DNA of 64,000 nucleotides from Vibrio sp. JC009 (GTDB lineage: Bacteria; Pseudomonadota; Gammaproteobacteria; Enterobacterales; Vibrionaceae), in contig NZ_CP092107.1 of the NCBI RefSeq assembly GCF_029016485.1, positions 62,001-126,000 on the forward strand. Reading direction: 5' to 3'. Shown piece after piece: positions 36,934 through 45,351 of the stretch (the stretch's first letter is position 1; each line of letters begins with the position of its first letter). A model generated the notes under the pieces. It did no database searches, was not told the DNA's origin, and was given only the letters and a program-made list of their open reading frames with translations. A program made the translations under genes and the position numbers.

Positions 36934-37181
36934 GCTTTTGTCCTTTAAAAAAATTAATTAAAAAATTACGATTGCACTGAGAGCTTAAATTATTCAATGG
37001 AGCTATGAAGTTAAGCGCAAAACAAAGGATTTCACAATAAAGCAGGAATTCTAAGGATTTACTTTTACTAAACATATTCATCGATAACTCTTTACCAGAG
37101 CGATGAATATCTTAAAGCACTTTGGAGGGTTGTAAAGGCTTATTTTAGGTTATTGAGTGATTTCACATACAATTCACAAAT
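36934..37181 (-). promoter_or_regulatory. upstream region/leader of the cold-shock gene
   Basis: About 250 AT-rich bases between the csp start and the manA terminator, with A-rich and T-rich runs next to the start codon. No gene is visible. Csp genes usually carry a leader of 100-160 bases that folds differently in the cold; this is the place for it. I see no clear cold-box. Confidence 0.45.
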
Positions 37182-37207
37182 AAAAAAGCGGAGAACTTCT
37201 CCGCTTT
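37182..37207 (-). terminator. terminator of manA
   Basis: Stem AAAGCGGAG / CTCCGCTTT with a short loop, then TTTTA on the minus strand; 31 bases after the manA stop. Confidence 0.9.
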
Positions 37208-37237
37208 GTCGTTTTTGCTTGTATTAAGAACAAGTTA

Positions 37238-38437
37238 TTAGTTGAATGCGCGCGCGACACGGCCTTCAGATGTGATGTTGAATTTGCCTGCGTAAGCCGG
37301 AACAAATACCGATTCACCTTTCTTAATGGTTACCGTTTCACCGCTGTTGTGAGTCAGTGTCAGGTCTGAGTCCATAGCAAGCAGGATTTCAGCACTTTCA
37401 GTGCGAAGCGTCAGATCATCTGCAGACATAAATACAGCGAAGTTGAAATCATCAACCGGGATTGGGTAGTACTGGCCGCCGTCACGAATTTCAGGTGCAG
37501 TCAGCAGTTCGCTCTGAGGCTTCTCCTGGAAGATGGTGCAGTCCACCAGTTCTTCCACATCGATGTACTTAGGAGTAAGACCAGCGCGCAGAACGTTGTC
37601 TGAGTTTGCCATGATCTCAAGACCAGTACCTTTCAGGTAGGCGTGTGGAGTACATGCGTACAGGAACATGGCTTCGCCAGGCTGAAGAGTCAGTACGTTC
37701 AGCATCAGAGGCATAAACAGACCGATATCGCCAGGGTAAAGACCAGCAAGTTCAAGGATCAGAGCAAACAGCTCATCTTCTTTATTTGCCTGTGCAAATT
37801 CCATTAGCTCTGCAACCGCTTTTTCTTTCTGCTCGCCTTCAAGTGAAAGAATGGCAGAGAAAAATGCTTCAAGACCTTCTGCGTTGGTAGAAGCTTCATA
37901 AGCCGCCACAAGTTCAGCAATAACAGAAACCTTTACTTTCTTAAATAGTTCCAGAATTTCAGGGAACATACGGAAACCGTTCATCGCCTGATATTCAGTC
38001 AGTGCGTATACAAGCTCAGGCTTGTGGTTTGGATCTTTGTAATTACGGTTTGCAGCGTTACGTGCAATGCCAGCCTGCTCTTCTTTCTCAAAGCCGATTT
38101 CAGCCTGCTCTTTGCTTGGATGAACCTGGATAGACAGAGCGCTTGCCGCCGCCAGTACTTTGAAAAGGTATGGAAGTTCACCAAACTGAGTGTCTGTCTC
38201 AACAGTCAGGATGCCGGACTTATCAAGGTTGATGAAATCAGAAAGCAGTTGAGTTTCACCGTTTTCTTTGATTTTTGAGCAGCCGTTCGGGTGAGCACCC
38301 ATCCAGATTTCAGCCTGAGGCTTGTTTTCCGGGTTGTCGATGCCAAAGATTTCGTTGATAGAAGTACGGCTTCCCCATGCGTAGTCCTGAATAACATTCT
38401 GCATTGGGAAGAAGTATTGGTTAGCAGCCTGAGTCAT
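37238..38437 (-). CDS. manA: mannose-6-phosphate isomerase
   Basis: Zinc enzyme interconverting mannose 6-phosphate and fructose 6-phosphate. About 399 residues from the ATG at 38437; an upstream in-frame Met at 38518 adds a stretch unlike the family. Type I PMI features: MQNVIQDYAWGSRTSINEIFG, AEIWMGAHPNG, and zinc ligands in ALSIQVHPSKEQAE (Gln/His) and DPNHKPELVYAL (His/Glu). The C-terminal GEAMFLYACTPHAYLKGTGLEIMANSDNVLRAGLTPK includes the catalytic Arg region. It follows the EIIABC gene on the same strand's upstream side, has its own palindrome upstream, and supplies the second step of mannose use. Confidence 0.96.
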   Translation of the reverse strand: MTQAANQYFFPMQNVIQDYAWGSRTSINEIFGIDNPENKPQAEIWMGAHPNGCSKIKENGETQLLSDFINLDKSGILTVETDTQFGELPYLFKVLAAASALSIQVHPSKEQAEIGFEKEEQAGIARNAANRNYKDPNHKPELVYALTEYQAMNGFRMFPEILELFKKVKVSVIAELVAAYEASTNAEGLEAFFSAILSLEGEQKEKAVAELMEFAQANKEDELFALILELAGLYPGDIGLFMPLMLNVLTLQPGEAMFLYACTPHAYLKGTGLEIMANSDNVLRAGLTPKYIDVEELVDCTIFQEKPQSELLTAPEIRDGGQYYPIPVDDFNFAVFMSADDLTLRTESAEILLAMDSDLTLTHNSGETVTIKKGESVFVPAYAGKFNITSEGRVARAFN

Positions 38438-38523
38438 GGTGGTCCCTGTTTTTATCTTGAGGTAAAAATTAGATTTGAATTTTACATGACCAATATGACA
38501 GTTCAAGAAATAATACAAACAAG

Positions 38524-38544
38524 ATACAAAAATGCTATTTGTAT
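38524..38544. promoter_or_regulatory. palindrome upstream of manA (operator candidate)
   Basis: ATACAAA-N7-TTTGTAT, 87 bases before the manA start. A further half site CATATTTGTATG follows at about 38560. The arms form a perfect inverted repeat of regulator-site size. The binder is unknown; the AraC protein of this block usually prefers direct repeats, so another repressor is possible. Confidence 0.5.
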
Positions 38545-38576
38545 TTGATGTTGGTCATATTTGTATGCAAGTAAAA

Positions 38577-38603
38577 TGAAAAATCCCTCTTATAAGAAGA
38601 GGG
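38577..38603 (-). terminator. terminator of the EIIABC gene
   Basis: 8-bp stem TCCCTCTT / AAGAGGGA with a 5-base loop followed by TTTTTC on the minus strand, 78 bases after the stop. Confidence 0.85.
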
Positions 38604-38680
38604 AGAAGATACCTTAATTTGCTGCAGATTCAAGTGCAAACTAAGGTATCGTATACGGGTAATCTATTGATTCCCTGACA

Positions 38681-40579
38681 TTATGCCATTACCGCTTCCG
38701 CTTTTGACTGGCGCATCTTTTTCAGTGTGATACAAACCAGAGCAGTAACCACAGAGCCAACAGCCATACATACAAGTGCCAGAACAGGTTTGTTCATTGC
38801 ACCAAGCAGAGCAACAACCGGACCACCGTGTGCAACGCTGTTAGTAATGCCAAAGGAGAATGCCATTACTGCTGCAACTGCTGAGCCGATGACGTTAGCC
38901 GGGATTACCGACATAGGATCCTGCGCTGCGAACGGAATCGCACCTTCAGAGATACCCACCAGACCCATAGCGCCTGCGGCTTTACCTGCTTCAAACTCTG
39001 ATGCTTCAAACAGCTCCAGTTTGCGGCCAAGTACTGTTGCCAGACCCATACCCAGAGGAGCAACAGGGATTGCACAAGCCATTGCACCCATAAACTGAGT
39101 CTGACCGCTGGCAATCATGCCCACAGAGAACAGGAAGGCTACTTTGTTAAATGGACCACCCATATCGAAACCGGCCATGCCACCAAGCACAATACCCAGA
39201 AGTACCACGTTACCTGTACTCATGTTAGTCAGCAGAGCATTCATGCTTTCCATCAGATCAGCAATCGGTGCGCCGATAATAAAGATGAACAGTGTAGAGA
39301 TGAACAGCGAACCAACAATAGGTGCGATCATAATAGGCACAAGTGGCTGGATAAATTTGTGATAGTTCAGACTGGTTAGCCAGCGAACAAAATAACCCAC
39401 AAGCAGACCGGCAACGATAGCACCAATAAAGCCGGTACCCGCTTCAGCGCCGTAGAAAGAGCCGTTGTTTGCAATCCAGCCACCGATAAAGCCAGGTGCA
39501 AGTCCCGGACGGTCAGCAATGGCATAGGCAATATAACCCGCCAGAATCGGAATCATCAGGGTAAAGGCAACAACACCCACATCCAGTACTTTGTTCCACA
39601 GGCTGCCAGCAGGAATCGCCATACCCGCTTCAGTCGGCTCACCACCAATGGCCAGAGAAAGGGCAATCAGAAGACCGCCGGTGACCACAAACGGAATCAT
39701 ATGTGATACGCCGTTCATCAGGTATTTGTACAGATCAGAGCGGGTCTGGCCTGATTTTTTCTCCTGAGATGAAGCTGCTTTCTCAGTTGCCTGATATTTT
39801 GGGGCATCCAGTGCTCTGCCGATCACTTCAGCTGCGTCACGGATTGGTTCTTTTACACCGGTTTCAATCAGCTTTTTACCGGCAAAACGGCTAAGTTCTA
39901 CCTGCTTGTCACAAGCCACGATAATCGCGTCTGCTTTTGCGATTTCTTCTGCAGTCGGCGCATTTTTCACACCAATAGAACCGTTGGTTTCAACCTTGAT
40001 CTGATAGCCAAGTTCAGCAGCACCTTTTTCCAGCGCTTCTGCCGCCAGATAGGTGTGAGCAACACCGGTAGGGCAGCCTGTTACGCCAATCAGGAAGCCT
40101 TTATCTGCGGCAACGGCCGGCTCTGTCGGCTCAACCTTTTGCAGCAGAAGTTCAAGTGCTTCGGATTCTGTTTTTGCCGCCAGGAAGCTTTCGATAAAGC
40201 CTTCTGCAATCAGCTTTGATGAAAGTTCTGCCAGAACTTCGATGTGGTGGTCAGCGCCGCCATCGGGAGAAGCGATCATAAAAAATAGTTTTGATGGCTG
40301 GCCGTCTTCTGCACCATAGTCGATGCCGTTTCTGCTAACACCGATTACCACAGCAGGTTTAGTTACCGCAGAGCTTTTCGCGTGCGGAAGTGCAACACCG
40401 GATTCAAAACCCGTATTACCCAGCTCTTCCCGAGACTGGATATCGGCCAGGAATTGGCTTCGGTTGCTGATACGTCCTTCGGCGTAGAGTGCTTCGATCA
40501 GTTCCACAAAAACGTCTTGTTTTGTTGTGGCATTCAGATCAAGACGAATCAATTTTTCATTGATTAACTCAGTGATCAT
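38681..40579 (-). CDS. fructose/mannose-family PTS EIIABC
   Basis: Three-domain phosphotransferase permease, 632 residues. EIIA (1-150) with the phospho-His in GVALPHAKSS; EIIB (about 160-260) with the phospho-Cys in VTGCPTGVAHTYLAAEAL; EIIC (about 285-620) with around ten membrane segments (MNGVSHMIPFVVTGGLLIALSLAIGG, GGMAGFDMGGPFNK, GISEGAIPFAAQDP). The family is Fru. Because manA is next and the AraC gene is divergent, as I recall around V. cholerae VC1825-VC1827, mannose is the likely sugar. The upstream gap carries a CRP-like site, as expected for a PTS gene. Confidence 0.93.
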   Translation of the reverse strand: MITELINEKLIRLDLNATTKQDVFVELIEALYAEGRISNRSQFLADIQSREELGNTGFESGVALPHAKSSAVTKPAVVIGVSRNGIDYGAEDGQPSKLFFMIASPDGGADHHIEVLAELSSKLIAEGFIESFLAAKTESEALELLLQKVEPTEPAVAADKGFLIGVTGCPTGVAHTYLAAEALEKGAAELGYQIKVETNGSIGVKNAPTAEEIAKADAIIVACDKQVELSRFAGKKLIETGVKEPIRDAAEVIGRALDAPKYQATEKAASSQEKKSGQTRSDLYKYLMNGVSHMIPFVVTGGLLIALSLAIGGEPTEAGMAIPAGSLWNKVLDVGVVAFTLMIPILAGYIAYAIADRPGLAPGFIGGWIANNGSFYGAEAGTGFIGAIVAGLLVGYFVRWLTSLNYHKFIQPLVPIMIAPIVGSLFISTLFIFIIGAPIADLMESMNALLTNMSTGNVVLLGIVLGGMAGFDMGGPFNKVAFLFSVGMIASGQTQFMGAMACAIPVAPLGMGLATVLGRKLELFEASEFEAGKAAGAMGLVGISEGAIPFAAQDPMSVIPANVIGSAVAAVMAFSFGITNSVAHGGPVVALLGAMNKPVLALVCMAVGSVVTALVCITLKKMRQSKAEAVMA

Positions 40580-40978
40580 GTTTAAGTCCCCATTTGCGTT
40601 TCGTTATGTTACCCCAGAAGGCTGAAAATTAATCCTGCCTGGGTTTATTGATTTATGGGTATTTTCGTACAGTGGCTGATATCCCGATAGTGTATGAGAA
40701 AGACATTTACTGGATTATTGTAACCTGTAAAATTAAGTGTGATCTGACTCAAATTTGTGTGAACAATATGAATTTAATGAAAAACAATAAAAATATGTTT
40801 TAAAACAGTTTGATATGTTTTGTTGTTTGTCGCTAATCACTAAGGGCAAAATAGGGTAGAGTCTGTCTTTATTTTTGTTTGTGGATTAAAGTGACCATGT
40901 TTGCTGGCTATTTTTTGTGCTTTTGTTCACAATTATGGTCGGGTTTGGGCTGTGATTACTGGATAATTGAGGTAAGGA
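40580..40978. promoter_or_regulatory. divergent control region between EIIABC and AraC regulator
   Basis: About 400 AT-rich bases with no gene. They should contain both promoters and the AraC-type sites. A CRP-like half-palindrome is annotated separately at 40738. Confidence 0.6.
40738..40753. promoter_or_regulatory. CRP-like site
   Basis: TGTGATCTGACTCAAA matches TGTGA-N6-TCACA in 8 of 10 core bases and lies midway in the divergent PTS/AraC region. Confidence 0.55.
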
Positions 40979-41824
40979 ATGAGCGCAGTATTTCATGATT
41001 TGATTGAAACCTTGCTATCTGAGAGGGAGCATTTCAGCCGGATCTGGTTTGCAAATGATCAGCTGGAACCGCCGAAATTCAGCTATCAGGTCAATTTCCC
41101 CCGCCTGGAGCTGGTCATCAGTGGCGAGTATGCCAATAAGATCGAAGACCCTGAGCAGGGAATTACGGATGTAAAAATCTTATCCGGTGACGCTCTTTAC
41201 GTGCCGCCTAACTGCTGGAATAAGCCGGACTGGGATGCAGACTGTTCTGTGTTGAGCCTTCTTTTTGGGCGGCGTCAGTTAGGTTTCAGTCTGGTCAGCA
41301 AAACCAAAGGCGAGAAAGGCTTTTTTGATGTGCAGAAGCACAGTATTCAGACCCGGACCGGACATGCCATCGACCACATACTGAATGCGCTGAATGCTCT
41401 GGCAAGAGAGAAACGGAAAAGCCCCATGGACGAACATCTGCTGCTGGCACTACTTAGCTACAGTCAGTCGATGATTTCTGATCCTGCGCACTCGGCGAAA
41501 AAGCGCAGCGAAGATCTGTATCAGGGGATCTGCATTTACATTCAGGAAAACTTTCACCGCAATATTACCCGGGGAAGCATTGCTGAGCGTTTTAATATCT
41601 CGCCAAATCACCTGTCGAGAATGTTCCGCCAGCAGGGACATATGACGCTGGCTGATTATATTACTTTTGTACGCATAGACAGGGCGAAGTTTATGTTAAA
41701 GCGGTATCCGTTCCGGTTACATGAGGTTGCGACCCGTTGCGGATACCAGGATGTGAACTACTTTTTCCGGGTGTTTAAGAGTAAAACCGGGCTGACGCCT
41801 TCAGAGTACAGAGGCATGGATTAA
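40979..41824 (+). CDS. AraC-family regulator of the mannose PTS block
   Basis: 281 residues. N-terminal cupin-like sensing domain (SYQVNFPRLELVISGEYANKI, LSGDALYVPPNCWNKPDWD) and a C-terminal AraC DNA-binding domain with both helix-turn-helix units (RGSIAERFNISPNHLSRMFRQQGHMTLADYI and FRLHEVATRCGYQDVNYFFRVFKSKTGLTPSEYR). Divergent from the EIIABC gene, so it probably activates it in response to mannose or its phosphate. Its stop overlaps, tail to tail, the end of the small gene at 41821. Confidence 0.92.
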   Translation: MSAVFHDLIETLLSEREHFSRIWFANDQLEPPKFSYQVNFPRLELVISGEYANKIEDPEQGITDVKILSGDALYVPPNCWNKPDWDADCSVLSLLFGRRQLGFSLVSKTKGEKGFFDVQKHSIQTRTGHAIDHILNALNALAREKRKSPMDEHLLLALLSYSQSMISDPAHSAKKRSEDLYQGICIYIQENFHRNITRGSIAERFNISPNHLSRMFRQQGHMTLADYITFVRIDRAKFMLKRYPFRLHEVATRCGYQDVNYFFRVFKSKTGLTPSEYRGMD

Positions 41825-42087
41825 GTATCTCTGTTAGTCGGTTCGTGACTGCCGCGCTCCATTAAAATATGCGCAATATCCTGAAGCGGGATCTTCAGCG
41901 CTTCGTCAATTGCAGATTCACTTACCTTGTCTCCGGCATACTGCATGACCAACTCTTTAAAGGAGTGTGGGTTCGTGCTGGCTTCATCACCCTCAAAGCG
42001 GGGTTTGCCTCCTGAGCGGATCATTTCATCCAGCGCCAGCAAAATTATCCGGTAGGCAAGAATTTGCTCTTTAGTTTCATTTGGCAT
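41821..42087 (-). CDS. small conserved-looking protein of unknown function
   Basis: 88 residues, acidic and helical, without signal peptide, cysteines or membrane segment (KEQILAYRIILLALDEMIRSGGKPRFEGDEASTNPHSFKELVMQYAGD). I do not recognise a family. It is convergent with the AraC gene, overlapping by 4 bases, and lies 83 bases downstream of the EIIA gene on the same strand, so it may be the last gene of the small PTS operon. Confidence 0.65.
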   Translation of the reverse strand: MPNETKEQILAYRIILLALDEMIRSGGKPRFEGDEASTNPHSFKELVMQYAGDKVSESAIDEALKIPLQDIAHILMERGSHEPTNRDT

Positions 42088-42170
42088 GGTATCTGTCCGT
42101 TTTAAACTGTTATAAGTACATACAAAGTATAGTGTTATTGAGGAAAAGATACCTTGACCCGGTGAGCATT

Positions 42171-42968
42171 TTAGCTGTCACTTGTGCTGTGGCTCATAAT
42201 ATGCAGAAGAATTGCCTTTAACGTTTCCGGTTCTGGTGTGGAAGTCAGCAACTGACAGAACCCTTCATTGAGCAGGGTTCTTGATAACTGGGTAAAGGAT
42301 TTAATCACCGGCATTTCAGGTGGAGCAGGAATACAAAAGCCGATGATCAGTGAAACCGGCCCGCGTTTGGAGTGCCAGTCTACCGCTTGAGGAAGGCGGA
42401 CGACGGAAATCAGAGGGTGATCGATTTCTGCCAGCATGACGTGTGGCAGCGCGATTTCGTGACCGATGCCGGTAGAAGAGATCTCTTCTCTTTTCAGCAT
42501 GGACTGGAAAATCTGATCTGAAGCTTTTCCATCAGCAAGGCTGGCCAGTTGTAGCAGGAGTGCATTTTTATTTAGCTCGGTATTATCCGCCACTTCCAGA
42601 TAGTTATAACTGACTCCGAAGTCCAGCCTGAATGCCGGGTGCTGGTCAATAATATTGTTGCTGTATTTTGCTGATGAGCTGTGCGAAGTGCTGATAATGT
42701 CAAATTCAGCGGCAATAAAATCAGTCAGAACCATACAGGCAAGCTCAGCGTCACTGCCCTCAATCCATAACTGGCACAGGTCTTTATCCTTGCTGCCCAG
42801 GCTGAGTACCTTGAGCGTATGACCTGCATTCACCCACTTGCCTTTAGTGATGTTTTTTAAAATAACAACCGAACGAAAATAACCGGAAAGTGCCTTAAGG
42901 CGATTGACTTTCCATCCGGCAAATCCGTCTGATCCGATGACAAAGGTAATTCTTCGTTCGATTTTCAT
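42171..42968 (-). CDS. EIIA (Fru/Ntr type) fused to an HPr-like domain without the phospho-histidine
   Basis: 265 residues. The C-terminal part (about 118-262) is a PTS EIIA of the fructose/nitrogen type with the phospho-His in GIGHEIALPHVML (H176). The N-terminal 90 residues follow the HPr fold (RRITFVIGSDGFAGWKVNRLKALSGYF ... GHTLKVLSLGSKDKDLCQLWIEG). The HPr active-site loop GLHTRPA reads GFAGWKV here, so the histidine is Ala17 and the following Arg is Trp19. The domain cannot carry a His phosphate and may instead be a docking or sensing module. Ten bases separate it from the EIIB gene upstream. No EIIC of its own is in the window. Confidence 0.85.
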   Translation of the reverse strand: MKIERRITFVIGSDGFAGWKVNRLKALSGYFRSVVILKNITKGKWVNAGHTLKVLSLGSKDKDLCQLWIEGSDAELACMVLTDFIAAEFDIISTSHSSSAKYSNNIIDQHPAFRLDFGVSYNYLEVADNTELNKNALLLQLASLADGKASDQIFQSMLKREEISSTGIGHEIALPHVMLAEIDHPLISVVRLPQAVDWHSKRGPVSLIIGFCIPAPPEMPVIKSFTQLSRTLLNEGFCQLLTSTPEPETLKAILLHIMSHSTSDS

Positions 42969-42978
42969 TTTTATCGGC

Positions 42979-43281
42979 TCAGAGTGTCAGGCAGCGGTCC
43001 AGTACACTGTCAACATCAATAAGTACTTCCTCAATGGTGACACAGTGAATCTTGTTGCCGGTGAACCTGGCCCTCTGTTCCACTTCAATGTCCGATACGA
43101 TAAGAACCAGATCAGCATGGGCAATGTCCACAGCACTCAGCTGGTTTTCTATCCCCATGGCGCCCTGGGTCTCCACTTTAATCTGGATGTTTTTCTTCGG
43201 TGCTGCTTTTTTTAGCTCATCGGCAGCCATATAGGTGTGTGCAATTCCGGTGGGGCACGCTGTAACGGCAACTATTTTCAT
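42979..43281 (-). CDS. stand-alone fructose-family PTS EIIB
   Basis: 100 residues, a complete Fru-type EIIB domain: KIVAVTACPTGIAHTYMAADELKKAA with the phospho-Cys, IQIKVETQGAMGIENQLSAVDI, ADLVLIVSDIEVEQRARF. First gene of the minus-strand group with the EIIA fusion. With no EIIC beside it, the pair must work with a permease encoded elsewhere or act in regulation. Confidence 0.92.
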   Translation of the reverse strand: MKIVAVTACPTGIAHTYMAADELKKAAPKKNIQIKVETQGAMGIENQLSAVDIAHADLVLIVSDIEVEQRARFTGNKIHCVTIEEVLIDVDSVLDRCLTL

Positions 43282-43418
43282 TCTGTTTTTTGTCGCTTAT
43301 TCCATGTAAAGGCATATTCTAAACAGAACCGGCGCCAAACAGAAGTGCTGAACTAACTCTGTTTGCGCTTGGTCTATACTTGATATGTTCAATACTCCAG
43401 TCAGTAAAGGAAGAACTC

Positions 43419-44048
43419 ATGAGTAACTATTTTGACAGCATGGCAGCGACCTGGGACCAGAATCCAATGAAGCTCGACCGGGCAAAGGCAACCGCCGAGC
43501 AGGTAAAGCACACACTTTTTTACTCAAAGAAAAATCTTATCGATATTGGTGGTGGAACCGGCTTGCTGGCAGTACTGCTTAAAGATGAGTTTGACGAAGT
43601 GGTGATAGCCGATATGTCGGAAGAGATGCTGAAAATATCCGGAAAAAAGATACACGATGCCGGGATTAACAATATCCGGACGCTTAAGATCGATGAAGAT
43701 ATCTCAGAAATAAAAGGCAAGTATTCAGCGATAGTGACACTGATGACGCTTCACCATGTTGAGCATCTGGAGGACTTTCTCTCTTCGGTCACCGACCTTC
43801 TGGATGAAGACGGCGTGCTGATGATAGCCGATCTGCATAAAGAAGATGGCTCATTTCATGCGCACCATAACGGTTTCGCGGGGCATAATGGCTTTGATAC
43901 GGATGAGTTAACCAGGCATCTGCACATTCATGGTCTGGAGGTTATCCGGGTAATCGATTTCTATGAAATTGAGCGTACAAATGAATCCGGAGAGGAGGAA
44001 AAATACCCGCTTTTCTTTATGGCGGCACGAAAGATATTTCAAGTGTAG
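43419..44048 (+). CDS. class I SAM-dependent methyltransferase
   Basis: 209 residues. SAM-binding motif I LIDIGGGTGLLAVLL, motif II region VVIADMSEEMLKI, and IVTLMTLHHVEHLEDFL typical of the UbiE-like small-molecule methyltransferases. The C-terminal part has FYEIERTNESGEEEKYPLFFMAARK. Substrate unknown. I take the ATG at 43419, with AAAGGA eight bases before; the frame extends to 43380. It lies upstream of selD but is separated by a 177-base inverted-repeat element. Confidence 0.87.
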   Translation: MSNYFDSMAATWDQNPMKLDRAKATAEQVKHTLFYSKKNLIDIGGGTGLLAVLLKDEFDEVVIADMSEEMLKISGKKIHDAGINNIRTLKIDEDISEIKGKYSAIVTLMTLHHVEHLEDFLSSVTDLLDEDGVLMIADLHKEDGSFHAHHNGFAGHNGFDTDELTRHLHIHGLEVIRVIDFYEIERTNESGEEEKYPLFFMAARKIFQV

Positions 44049-44105
44049 GATTAATCAGCATAAAAAGATGACGGATGATGCCAGCAGGAGTAATATTCAT
44101 CGGCT

Positions 44106-44282
44106 GTTCATCTTTCAATACCACTAGTGACATGGCTGAATGAGGGCGGCAGGTAGGTATCGATAAGCAGACCGTCCTCGCCATGGATGGCGAGATCGAG
44201 CTACATGGATGTATTTATGCGTGTCTGTGTTCGATACCTGCCTGCTGCCCGGGAACCACCGGCCTGGTATTGAAAAGTGAAC
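44106..44282. repeat. large imperfect inverted-repeat element upstream of selD
   Basis: Two nested pairs of arms. Outer: GTTCATCTTTCAATACCA at 44106 against TGGTATTGAAAAGTGAAC ending 44282 (16 of 18 pair). Inner: GGGCGGCAGGTAGGTATCGA at 44145 against TCGATACCTGCCTGCTGCCC ending 44250 (18 of 20). The centre has a small stem CTCGCCAT / ATGGCGAG. Size and symmetry suggest a miniature mobile or palindromic element, or a large RNA fold at the selD promoter. Confidence 0.7.
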
Positions 44283-44316
44283 ATGTTGTGAACTTATTCA
44301 GATAGCGGAACACGTC

Positions 44317-45351
44317 ATGGAAAAAATCAGATTGACTCAGTACAGCCACGGTGCGGGATGTGGTTGTAAAATTTCTCCTCAGGTATTAGATACCATTCTT
44401 CAGACTCAGATTGCTCCATTTTCAGATCCAAACCTGTTGGTAGGCAACGAAAATAAAGATGATGCCGCTGTTTACGATTTGGGTAATGGCACTGCTGTTG
44501 TCAGTACTACAGACTTCTTTATGCCGATCGTAGATGACCCTTACGATTTTGGCCGTATCGCAGCAACCAATGCAATCAGTGATATTTACGCCATGGGCGG
44601 TAAGCCGGTTATGGCGATTGCCATTCTTGGCTGGCCGGTGAATGTGCTTGCGCCTGAAATTGCGCAGCAGGTTGTGGAAGGTGGCCGTTCTGTTTGTGCG
44701 GAAATTGGTATTTCACTGGCTGGTGGACACTCCATTGATGCACCTGAGCCTATTTTTGGTCTGGCGGTTACCGGCGTTGTTGACCCTGAGCGTGTGAAGC
44801 AGAATAACCGTGCTGAAAGCGGCTGTCAGCTGTTTATTACTAAGCCTCTGGGTATTGGCGTTCTGACCACTGCCGAGAAAAAATCTAAGCTGGCCGAGTC
44901 TCATCAGGGGCTGGCGCGTGACTGGATGTGCAAGCTCAATACGCCGGGAGCGGATTTTGCAGATATTCCGGCGGTTAAAGCGATGACGGATGTCACCGGT
45001 TTTGGCTTTATGGGGCACCTGTCGGAAATTTGCGAAGGTAGCGGACTGAAAGCAAAAGTCTGGTTTGAGAAAGTACCGACCCTTCCAGGCGTGACCACTT
45101 ATATTGAAGAAGGTTGTGTACCGGGCGGCACCCACAGAAACTTTGCCAGCTATGGTCACAAACTTGGCGAGATCACTGAGATGCAAAAAGCCATACTGTG
45201 CGATCCGCAGACTTCTGGCGGCCTGCTGTTGGCGGTTTCACCGGATGGCATTGAAGAAGTAAAAACCGCTGCGGCTAAGCACGGTATTGAGCTTGAGGCG
45301 ATTGGTGAGCTTTCTCCTCAGGATGGCGAAACCCTGATTGAGGTTTGTTAA
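44317..45351 (+). CDS. selD: selenide, water dikinase (selenophosphate synthase)
   Basis: Makes selenophosphate from selenide and ATP. 344 residues, highly similar in wording to E. coli Sel[18 protein letters not shown] with the active-site Cys as cysteine (C15, equal to Cys17 of E. coli) and K18, NLLVGNETKDD-like [51 protein letters not shown], and [18 protein letters not shown]. The stop codon overlaps the selU start (TAATG). The partner indicates that selenophosphate is used at least for tRNA selenation. Confidence 0.97.
   Translation: MEKIRLTQYSHGAGCGCKISPQVLDTILQTQIAPFSDPNLLVGNENKDDAAVYDLGNGTAVVSTTDFFMPIVDDPYDFGRIAATNAISDIYAMGGKPVMAIAILGWPVNVLAPEIAQQVVEGGRSVCAEIGISLAGGHSIDAPEPIFGLAVTGVVDPERVKQNNRAESGCQLFITKPLGIGVLTTAEKKSKLAESHQGLARDWMCKLNTPGADFADIPAVKAMTDVTGFGFMGHLSEICEGSGLKAKVWFEKVPTLPGVTTYIEEGCVPGGTHRNFASYGHKLGEITEMQKAILCDPQTSGGLLLAVSPDGIEEVKTAAAKHGIELEAIGELSPQDGETLIEVC

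Noticed and set aside
38727..39098. 123-residue open frame antisense to the PTS EIIC domain
   Set aside because: Shadow of a GC-rich membrane-protein sequence with no own start signal.
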